Shown here: positions 1 to 4,763 of the stretch, in pieces | Position numbering within the stretch: the first letter of the stretch is position 1 | How the letters are laid out: the number at the start of each line of letters is the position of its first letter | Assembly (NCBI GenBank): GCA_003454415.1 | Contig: DMKG01000301.1 | Span: 1 to 5,143 of the forward strand | DNA length: 5,143 bases | DNA from: Alphaproteobacteria bacterium | Lineage (GTDB): Bacteria > Pseudomonadota > Alphaproteobacteria > UBA11222 | Direction of reading: 5' to 3' | Program-made: the position numbers and the translations under genes | Notes under the pieces: model-generated | What the model was told of the DNA's origin: nothing | The model's input: the letters and a program-made list of their open reading frames with translations, nothing else | The model's database searches: none

Positions 1-713
1 GGCGGCAGCATCATCATGCCCATGGACATGAGAACCGACGCCACAACCATGTCTATCACAATGAAGGGGATAAAGATCAGGAAGCCGATCTCAAAGGCGC
101 GTTTCAGTTCCGATATGATAAAGGCTGGGATAAGCGCCTGCAGGGGGGTGGCTTCGGGGGATGCCGGCGCTTCATTCTTGGACAGATCGAGAAACAGGCG
201 CAGATCCGCCTCACGGACCTGGGAAAGCATAAAAAGTTTCAGCGGCGCCACTGCGCGTTCAATGGCTACCGGAGCTTCAATGCGTTCCTCCAGCAAGGGA
301 AGAATGCCGTCGGTATAGGATTTTTGAAACGTCGGCGCCATTACGAATGCAGTCAGGAATAACGCCAGCGATATGAGAACGGTATTAGGCGGCGTCGTCT
401 GCGTGCCCATGGCGCTGCGCATCAGCGACAAGACCACGGCGATCCGGGTGAACGCCGTCACCGTGACGAGGATACCCGGCGCGACGCTGAGAATACTGAT
501 CAGCGCCACGAGTTGCAGAACACGCCCGGTAACCGAATTGAACCCGCCTAACACGTCCTCTTCATCCGGGGCGCCGCTGCCCGTTGCCCCGCCCAGATCT
601 ATTGAGATTGACTGCGCGAATACTGGCGGCGCCTGAATTGCCGACAATAACAGAAATACGAAAAGGAGAACGGGGACGCCATTTCGGCGCAGTGAGCGGT
701 GCAATGCTTTCAC
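1..713 (-). CDS. fliP: FliP, flagellar export gate protein (3' end cut by window)
   Basis: Inner-membrane component of the flagellar type III export gate; in the known structures five FliP subunits form most of the pore with FliQ and FliR. The visible 237 codons show a cleavable signal peptide: basic start (KALHRSLRR), hydrophobic core at about 13-26, and a VFA-QS cleavage site after residue 33. The family signature follows at about 87-110 (AFTRIAVVLSLMRSAMGTQ, then TTPPN), with hydrophobic segments around 65-85, 112-130 and near 200-230. It reaches the triple-methionine region (GMMMLPP), which in FliP homologues forms the methionine gasket that seals the pore. By comparison with about 245-residue relatives, roughly 25-30 C-terminal residues lie beyond position 1. 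The start is GTG, preceded by GGAAAAG with a 7-nt spacer, and it overlaps the fliO stop as GTGA, suggesting coupled translation. Identity is secure; the GTG start is likely. Confidence 0.96.
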   Translation of the reverse strand, partial: MKALHRSLRRNGVPVLLFVFLLLSAIQAPPVFAQSISIDLGGATGSGAPDEEDVLGGFNSVTGRVLQLVALISILSVAPGILVTVTAFTRIAVVLSLMRSAMGTQTTPPNTVLISLALFLTAFVMAPTFQKSYTDGILPLLEERIEAPVAIERAVAPLKLFMLSQVREADLRLFLDLSKNEAPASPEATPLQALIPAFIISELKRAFEIGFLIFIPFIVIDMVVASVLMSMGMMMLP

Positions 714-1057
714 GATACATCTTTTCCGGTTATTGAATGCAGGCGCTGTATATTGGCGGGTTCACATGTGCGGGATGAATCGCCGCGCGCCAGGACGCCC
801 GATATGCCCTGTTCAATCAGCAGATCCCGTTCACCATTCAGCAACAGGAGGTGCTCGACATTGTCACGGCGAACAAGAACCAGTTTGCGTTTGGCGTCCA
901 GCGCCTTTATTTCAATCACGCCAAGACGCTCAGAGCCATTATTTCCGCTCACCCGGGGGGCGAGCCCCATGCGTTTGGCCAGCCAGGAGCACAAGGCCAC
1001 CAGGCCGAGCACAAAGCCCAGCGCCAGGGTAAAGCGCAGAATCTCCCCAATCTCCAT
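710..1057 (-). CDS. fliO: FliO, flagellar export gate assembly protein
   Basis: Small bitopic membrane protein of the FliO/MopB family. It is not part of the finished gate but helps the FliP ring assemble and remain stable. The 115 residues have the expected plan: a short N-terminus, one membrane segment at about 8-27 (FTLALGFVLGLVALCSWLA), then a cytoplasmic domain with the characteristic stretch around 46-72 (LGVIEIKALDAKRKLVLVRR followed by DNVEHLLLL). The ATG start is preceded by GGGAAGGG, about 9 nt away. It is the first gene of the leftward fliO-fliP pair and ends inside the fliP start codon (GTGA overlap), which matches their joint role. It diverges from flgB across a 179-bp region holding CtrA-like boxes; the nearer box ends 63 nt before this start. 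FliO sequences diverge widely, but the motif and the neighbour make the call firm. Confidence 0.93.
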   Translation of the reverse strand: MEIGEILRFTLALGFVLGLVALCSWLAKRMGLAPRVSGNNGSERLGVIEIKALDAKRKLVLVRRDNVEHLLLLNGERDLLIEQGISGVLARGDSSRTCEPANIQRLHSITGKDVS

Positions 1058-1120
1058 TTGGCGTTACCCTTCCCTGTGCATGTCTGGATCGCTCATTCAG
1101 ATGAATGTGCGCCATTATGC

Positions 1121-1135
1121 TTAATGGGCGGTTAA
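1121..1135. promoter_or_regulatory. Perfect CtrA box, TTAA-N7-TTAA
   Basis: The sequence reads TTAA, seven bases (TGGGCGG), TTAA, an exact match to both half-sites of the alphaproteobacterial CtrA consensus (TTAA-N7-TTAAC; the final C is A here on the plus strand and G on the minus strand). On the minus strand one half-site extends to TTAACC. The box lies 63 nt before the fliO start, suiting a site near the -35 region of a leftward promoter. In Caulobacter, CtrA activates early flagellar operons through such boxes. The match is seen directly; binding is inferred. Confidence 0.72.
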
Positions 1136-1160
1136 ATTTTCCTTCGATCATGCCGCCCCG

Positions 1161-1175
1161 TTAGTTTTTTATTAA
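1161..1175. promoter_or_regulatory. Second CtrA-like box, TTAG-N7-TTAA
   Basis: TTAG, seven bases (TTTTTTA), TTAA matches the CtrA consensus at seven of eight half-site bases. It lies 61 nt before the flgB ATG, almost the same distance as the perfect box lies before fliO, and 40 bp (about four helical turns) from that box. This suggests one box per direction. The AT-rich spacer makes a chance match more likely here than for the first box. Confidence 0.5.
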
Positions 1176-1226
1176 TTCTGCGGGATCACAATACGGGTCA
1201 TCATCATTTTGTTTCCTGAAGCGCAT

Positions 1227-1230
1227 GGGA
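1227..1230 (+). promoter_or_regulatory. Ribosome binding site favouring the flgB start at 1237
   Basis: GGGA sits 6 nt before the ATG at 1237. The competing in-frame ATG at 1225 has only a weak GAAG with about 4 nt of spacing. Together with the family-like MELNK beginning, this favours the shorter form of FlgB. Confidence 0.45.
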
Positions 1231-1236
1231 TCTGTC

Positions 1237-1641
1237 ATGGAATTGAACAAAGCGCCCCTGTTCGCCGCGATGCGCGCCAAAATGGAGTGGCTTTCGGAAC
1301 GGCAAAAAATATTGGCTGAAAACATCGCCAATGCGGATACGCCTGGCTTCAAGGCGCGCGATCTCAAGCCCGTTGATTTTACTGAGTACCTGAAAAATCA
1401 TGCCGCCACGGAACTGGCTCTGACCAATCCAATGCATATAAAGGGCGGCCGAGATGCGCAGAGGTTTAACTTCACGACCGTGATTTCCTCCGGATCGGAA
1501 ACGGATCCATCCGGTAATTCCGTCGCAATTGAGGAGCAGATGATGAAGATCGGCGAAACCCAGATGGAATATGAATCCGCCACCGGGATTTACCGAAAGA
1601 ACGCACAGATGATGAAAATCGCTCTGGGACGGCAGAATTAG
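1237..1641 (+). CDS. flgB: FlgB, proximal rod protein
   Basis: Proximal rod subunit of the flagellar basal body, exported through the type III gate and assembled in the periplasm near the MS ring. The 134 residues carry the defining N-terminal rod motif at about 26-44 (ILAENIANADTPGFKARDL). A variable middle follows, then a C-terminal helix (about 97-132) rich in residues that coil with other axial proteins (EEQMMKIGETQMEYESATG). No signal peptide is present, as expected for a type III substrate. The start is taken at ATG 1237 because relatives begin M(D/E)L-x-K and because GGGA sits 6 nt upstream; an in-frame ATG at 1225 would add four residues (MGSV) and cannot be excluded. It is the first gene of the rightward operon, with flgC 39 nt downstream. 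Confidence 0.95.
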   Translation: MELNKAPLFAAMRAKMEWLSERQKILAENIANADTPGFKARDLKPVDFTEYLKNHAATELALTNPMHIKGGRDAQRFNFTTVISSGSETDPSGNSVAIEEQMMKIGETQMEYESATGIYRKNAQMMKIALGRQN

Positions 1642-1680
1642 CGGCAACCGTGATTTTCAATCAGGATAAGGAAAACGGCA

Positions 1681-2094
1681 ATGGATCTTAAAGCATCAAT
1701 CGAAACGTCGGTTTCCGGAATGAGCAGTCAGGCGACGCGCATGCGCATCATTGCCGAAAATCTCGCCAACGCGCAATCCACCTCCCAGACGCCGGGAGGG
1801 GATCCCTATCGCAGGCGGGTCGTGACCTTTAGTAATGAACTGGACAGGGCAAATGGAGCTAAACTTGTTAAGGTGAAAAGCGTTGAGCCCGACAAGTCGA
1901 ATTTTGAAACGCAATTCAATCCAAATCATCCGGCGGCGGATGAAAATGGCTATATCAAATTGCCGAATGTCAATTCAACGATTGAAACCATGGATATGAA
2001 TCAGGCGCAACGCAGTTATGAGGCGAATCTGGCCGCGATCAAAGCCGCGCAGAATATGATGATCCGCACCATCGATCTGTTGAACAGCAGATAA
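1681..2094 (+). CDS. flgC: FlgC, proximal rod protein
   Basis: Second proximal rod protein, assembled with FlgB and FliE between the MS ring and the distal rod. At 137 residues it has the usual length. It shows the rod N-terminal motif (RMRIIAENLANAQSTSQTPG, about 20-39), the conserved central stretch PNHPAADENGYIKLPNVN (about 81-98), and a C-terminal helix ending MMIRTIDLLNSR, with the RSYEANLAAI segment at about 111-120. The ATG is preceded by TAAGGA with an 8-nt spacer. The 39-nt gap after flgB holds only a small inverted repeat (TGATT-TTC-AATCA, 1651-1663). The flgB-flgC-fliE order is a common arrangement for this family. Confidence 0.97.
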   Translation: MDLKASIETSVSGMSSQATRMRIIAENLANAQSTSQTPGGDPYRRRVVTFSNELDRANGAKLVKVKSVEPDKSNFETQFNPNHPAADENGYIKLPNVNSTIETMDMNQAQRSYEANLAAIKAAQNMMIRTIDLLNSR

Positions 2095-2117
2095 GCGTTA
2101 CCGAAGGAGTTCAAGGA

Positions 2118-2441
2118 ATGAGCAATATTACCGGCACACCCATCAGCGCCGCAACCGCCTATGCGCAGGCGGCAAAGAGGGCGGTTGAGCCAGGCGCAGG
2201 CGGTGAGGCGCCTGCGTCGGCATCCGCCAATTTCGCAGATCTGATCAAGGATTCAATTGGTGAAGCCATTGAAACCGCCAAGACCTCTGAAACAACATCT
2301 CTGAAATCCCTCGGCGGCAAAGCGGATGTAGTGGATCTGGTCACCGCCATGAATGAGGCGGAGATGACGCTGCAGACCGTTGTGGCTGTCCGTGACAAGG
2401 TCGTACAGGCCTATCAGGAAATTATGAGAATGCCGATCTGA
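2118..2441 (+). CDS. fliE: FliE, MS-ring to rod junction protein
   Basis: FliE is the first axial protein exported; it links the FliF ring and the FliPQR gate to the rod built by FlgB and FlgC. The 107-residue protein has a low-complexity N-terminal third rich in Ala and Gly (about 10-37), followed by the conserved helical part. The family-typical end is VRDKVVQAYQEIMRMPI (about 91-107), preceded by VVDLVTAMNEAEMTLQTVVA. There is no signal peptide, as expected for a type III substrate. Two purine-rich stretches precede the ATG: GAAGGAG at 2103-2109 (8-nt spacer) and AAGGA touching the start. The strong site may reflect a need for well-timed supply of this early component. Confidence 0.97.
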   Translation: MSNITGTPISAATAYAQAAKRAVEPGAGGEAPASASANFADLIKDSIGEAIETAKTSETTSLKSLGGKADVVDLVTAMNEAEMTLQTVVAVRDKVVQAYQEIMRMPI

Positions 2442-2479
2442 TCCCATTCGTGACGGGTTGTGCGGTTTTAGGTTAGAAC

Positions 2480-2484
2480 GGGGG
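2480..2484 (+). promoter_or_regulatory. Ribosome binding site for the TTG start of fliQ
   Basis: A run of five G residues lies 5 nt before the TTG at 2490. No ATG or GTG is available in this frame upstream before the TAG at 2469-2471, so this site supports the unusual start codon. Confidence 0.5.
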
Positions 2485-2489
2485 CAGTT

Positions 2490-2753
2490 TTGAACGCTAA
2501 CGATATCATGGACATTGCGCGTGACGCCATCATGGTCATGTTGCAGGTCTCATCTCCGGTGATGCTGGTAGGGCTACTGGTGGGTCTTGTCATCGCCCTG
2601 TTTCAGGCCCTCACACAGATTCAGGAAATGACCCTGACATTCGTGCCAAAGATCATTGCGATTTTTGCATCCCTTATGTTGTTTATGCCTTTTATGGGAC
2701 GGGTGATGAATGATTTTATGATTCGGATTGCAGAGAGAATTGCAAATTTATAA
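2490..2753 (+). CDS. fliQ: FliQ, flagellar export gate protein
   Basis: Small export-gate subunit; in known structures four copies pack around the outside of the FliP5-FliR1 core as helical hairpins. The 87 residues match the family length of about 88-90 and carry two membrane segments (about 14-38 and 51-72) joined by the conserved turn LFQALTQIQEMTLTFVPK (about 37-54). The start is TTG: the only alternative in frame, ATG at 2508, would remove the first six residues (MNANDI) and most of the conserved N-terminal lead. A rare start codon may keep expression of this small hydrophobic protein low. fliE ends 48 nt upstream. fliR follows only after an unusually long gap of 116 nt. Confidence 0.95.
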   Translation: MNANDIMDIARDAIMVMLQVSSPVMLVGLLVGLVIALFQALTQIQEMTLTFVPKIIAIFASLMLFMPFMGRVMNDFMIRIAERIANL

Positions 2754-2869
2754 GGCTAGCGCCCACTGCAATCTCAAAGCCGGAATGCGAAACGCATCAT
2801 GAATTTTCCGGCGTCCATAGCAGTGTGCAAGAGCGGTGCAATCGTGATCCCGGACTCAAAGGCGCTGTA
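2754..2869 (+). other. fliQ-fliR intergenic gap with nested hairpin
   Basis: A 116-nt non-coding gap between two genes whose products act together; elsewhere the pair is usually tightly packed. It holds an inverted repeat with 7-bp arms, GCCGGAA (2779-2785) and TTCCGGC (2806-2812). This encloses a smaller hairpin, ATGCG-AAA-CGCAT (2785-2797), sharing one base with the outer arm. No T-run follows, so it is not a classical intrinsic terminator. A direct repeat GTGCAA occurs at 2825-2830 and 2836-2841. It could be an mRNA-processing or stability element, or hide an internal promoter for fliR onward. An in-frame GTG at 2825 could extend fliR into the gap, but I do not favour it. Confidence 0.5.
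2858..2862 (+). promoter_or_regulatory. Ribosome binding site favouring the fliR start at 2870
   Basis: AAAGG lies 7 nt before the ATG at 2870. The in-frame GTG at 2825 has no comparable purine-rich site at a proper distance, and its extra 15 residues (QERCNRDPG and so on) do not resemble the hydrophobic beginning of FliR proteins. Confidence 0.55.
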
Positions 2870-3634
2870 ATGATTGCGGATTTGATCCCCACCCAGATAT
2901 TTGCGTTCATGCTGATCCTCGCAAGGATCAGCGGGGTGGTCATGCTGATGCCTGGTTTTGGCGAACTGAATATTCCCGCCTGGATCAAGGTGGCGTTTTC
3001 TGTTGCTGTAAGTGTGGTGCTGCTGCCTCTTGTAAGTCCCGTCCTTCCCCCCTTTCCGTCAACCCCTGCGGGGGTTGTCGTACTGACGGTGAATGAGGCG
3101 CTGATAGGACTTCTTATCGGCGCACTGACGAGATTGTTGCTCAACGCGCTGCATGTCGGAGGAACGGTGATCGCCTTTCAGACCGGGCTCGCGGCGGCGC
3201 AGGGCTTTGATGCAAATCAGCATAGCCAGTCCGCAATGTTTGCAACTTTCATGACATTGCTCGGGGTCAATCTGATTTTCGCCAGCAATCTTCATCATCT
3301 GCTTGTGCAGGCCATGGCGGACAGTTACATGATTTTTTCTCCAGGCAAAGTTCCTCCGCTGGGGCAAATCAGCGAACTGTCCATCGCTGTCGTCCGCCAC
3401 TCATTTGAAATTGGCGTCAAACTGGCGGCGCCCTTTTTGGCGTTTGGCATAGTGTTCAATGTCGGCCTGGGTCTTGTTGCGCGACTGATGCCCACGCTTC
3501 AGGTTTTTTTCATTGCTGTGCCGGCGCAAATTCTGCTTGGTTTTGCGCTCTTCGCTTTTGTTATAACGAGCATGATGTTCTGGTTCCTGGATTATTTCCG
3601 GTCTGGCCTGGCGCCACTCCTGACATCACAATGA
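2870..3634 (+). CDS. fliR: FliR, flagellar export gate protein
   Basis: Single-copy export-gate subunit that completes the FliP-FliR ring and supplies the plug at the pore centre. The 254-residue form matches the family's usual 250-265. It has hydrophobic segments at about 8-28, 38-60, 68-92, 125-148, 178-205 and 212-242. Recognisable stretches are LARISGVVMLMPGF (17-30), NEALIGLLIGALTRLLLNAL (75-94), AFQTGLAAAQGFD (102-114) and RLMPTLQVFFIAVPAQILLG (205-224). The start is set at ATG 2870 on the strength of AAAGG upstream and the family N-terminus; a GTG at 2825 would add 15 non-homologous residues. flhB begins 12 nt after the stop. Two strong hairpins lie within the gene (2911-2932 and 3060-3077). 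Confidence 0.95.
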   Translation: MIADLIPTQIFAFMLILARISGVVMLMPGFGELNIPAWIKVAFSVAVSVVLLPLVSPVLPPFPSTPAGVVVLTVNEALIGLLIGALTRLLLNALHVGGTVIAFQTGLAAAQGFDANQHSQSAMFATFMTLLGVNLIFASNLHHLLVQAMADSYMIFSPGKVPPLGQISELSIAVVRHSFEIGVKLAAPFLAFGIVFNVGLGLVARLMPTLQVFFIAVPAQILLGFALFAFVITSMMFWFLDYFRSGLAPLLTSQ

Positions 3635-3646
3635 TAAGGGGCTGGC

Positions 3647-4741
3647 ATGTCGGAGCAGAATGATTCGGAAAAAACGGAAGAACCCACAGAAAAACGCCTG
3701 GAAGAAGCGCACAAAAAAGGCGACGTCGCACGCAGCCAGGAACTGAGACATTTTTTCATGCTGGGCGGAAGCGCGCTCGCCATAGGTTTTTTCAGCACCT
3801 CCCTTGCGCAGAACATCAGTCAGGACCTGTCCGTATATTTCGAGCTTGGCGATGCGTTTCCCATGGATGCGGCCAATGTGCTGAGGATCTGGAAAACCAC
3901 TTCCCAGCATGTTTTTTTATTTTTGCTTGCGCCTTTGCTGCTGCTGCTGATTGCGGGACTTGCGGGAACCCTTATGCAGCAACGGCCGGTATGGGCGGTG
4001 GAAAAACTCATGCCGAAGTTCAGCAAGCTTTCGCTGATCAAGGGTTTTGGAAGGATGTTCTCGCTGCAGGCGGTGGCCGATCTTGGCAAGAACATTTTTA
4101 AGCTTGTCCTGGTTGGCGTCATCATCTTCCTGCTCGTCTGGCCCGGCCGCGACCGTCTTGATGTCATGATGCAGTATGATCTGATGGCCATGCTGGCCTA
4201 TCTGCAATCGCTGACCCTGAAGATGTTCATGGCGGCGGCTGCCGCGATGGCGGTATTGGGCGGTGCGGATTATTTCTATCAGCGGTTCGACTTCCTCAAG
4301 AAACAGCGCATGACCCGTCAGGAAGTCAAAGACGAACACAAGCAGAGCGAGGGCGACCCCATGATCAAGGCGCGTGTGCGCCAGATCAGACGGGAACGCG
4401 CCCGCTCGCGCATGATGGCGGCGGTTCCCGAGGCGACTGTGGTCATCGTCAATCCGACCCATTATGCGGTGGCGTTGAAATATGAGCATCAGCAGATGGC
4501 TGCGCCAAAATGCGTGGCGAAAGGCGTCGATAATCTGGCCCTGCGGATTCGCGCCCTTGCCGAGGAGAACCAGGTTCCGGTGGTGGAAAACCCTCCGCTT
4601 GCCAGAACTCTTTATGCCGCTGTAGAGATTGACGCCGAAATTTCCACTGAGCATTATAAGGCTGTGGCGGAAGTGATCAGTTTCGTCATGCGGCTCAAGG
4701 CAAAGAAAACCTATCGCAGGGCTATACAGGCGCGCAGCTGA
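3647..4741 (+). CDS. flhB: FlhB, export gate substrate-specificity switch
   Basis: Membrane protein that regulates opening of the export gate and switches substrate class from rod/hook to filament proteins by cutting itself. The 364 residues start with the typical charged N-terminus (SEKTEEPTEKRLEEAHKKGD, about 7-26). Four membrane segments follow (about 35-55, 89-110, 148-165, 186-207), then a basic linker (217-257) and the cytoplasmic domain. The autocleavage motif NPTH is intact at 269-272, the same numbering as in Salmonella FlhB, where the cut falls between Asn269 and Pro270. The conserved NPPLARTLY follows at 315-323. The ATG is preceded by AAGGGG with a 5-nt spacer. Only 22 nt separate its stop from the next gene, with no terminator seen, so the PAS protein is probably co-transcribed. 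Confidence 0.98.
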   Translation: MSEQNDSEKTEEPTEKRLEEAHKKGDVARSQELRHFFMLGGSALAIGFFSTSLAQNISQDLSVYFELGDAFPMDAANVLRIWKTTSQHVFLFLLAPLLLLLIAGLAGTLMQQRPVWAVEKLMPKFSKLSLIKGFGRMFSLQAVADLGKNIFKLVLVGVIIFLLVWPGRDRLDVMMQYDLMAMLAYLQSLTLKMFMAAAAAMAVLGGADYFYQRFDFLKKQRMTRQEVKDEHKQSEGDPMIKARVRQIRRERARSRMMAAVPEATVVIVNPTHYAVALKYEHQQMAAPKCVAKGVDNLALRIRALAEENQVPVVENPPLARTLYAAVEIDAEISTEHYKAVAEVISFVMRLKAKKTYRRAIQARS

Positions 4742-4748
4742 AATCCGT

Positions 4749-4754
4749 AAAGGA
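4749..4754 (+). promoter_or_regulatory. Ribosome binding site for the PAS-domain gene
   Basis: AAAGGA lies 9 nt before ATG 4764. The next in-frame ATG (4788) has only a short CCAGG directly against it, so the earlier start is preferred. Confidence 0.5.
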
Positions 4755-4763
4755 ATACAAGAG

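Larger units (their letters stand above)
1058..1236. promoter_or_regulatory. Divergent promoter region between fliO and flgB
   Basis: This 179-bp stretch separates the fliO start from the flgB start and must hold the promoters for both directions. It is more AT-rich than its surroundings in the middle. It contains two TTAA-type CtrA box candidates (1121-1135 and 1161-1175) and a palindrome (CATTCA-GA-TGAATG, 1094-1107). I found no convincing sigma-54 (-24/-12) element and no good pair of sigma-70 -35/-10 hexamers in either direction. That fits activator-dependent promoters, but the actual transcription start sites cannot be placed. Confidence 0.75.

Noticed and set aside
16..636. Two plus-strand open frames (16-318 and 373-636).
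   Set aside because: They lie entirely opposite fliP, whose minus-strand translation shows the FliP signature. The plus-strand products are Ser/Arg-rich and unrecognisable.
699..1135. Several plus-strand open frames across 699-1135.
   Set aside because: They are antisense to fliO, which has a clear membrane segment and the KRKLVLVRRDNVEHLL motif, and none shows a family feature.
1126..1158. Inverted repeat GGGCGG (1126-1131) / CCGCCC (1153-1158).
   Set aside because: Six-base GC-only arms separated by 21 bases are easily found by chance in this DNA, and no T-run follows to make it a terminator.
1058..1236. Sigma-54 (-24/-12) promoter in the divergent region, common for later flagellar genes.
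   Set aside because: The nearest resemblance (TGGCG near 1060) has no GC at the required -12 position. These are early genes, which in this group are not expected to use sigma-54.
1204..1647. Minus-strand open frame of 147 codons antisense to flgB.
   Set aside because: flgB is unambiguous on the plus strand. The antisense frame would also cover the divergent promoter side without a sensible start context.
2853..2857. GACTC (a GANTC CcrM methylation site) just before fliR.
   Set aside because: GANTC sites occur repeatedly in the coding parts of the window, and none falls in the CtrA-box region, so a single one here has no evident meaning.
2825..2869. GTG at 2825 as the fliR start.
   Set aside because: The extra 15 residues are polar and unlike the FliR N-terminus, while ATG 2870 has AAAGG at a 7-nt spacing.
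4742..4763. Possible terminator between flhB and the PAS gene.
   Set aside because: The 22-nt gap has no inverted repeat or T-run and contains a ribosome binding site instead.
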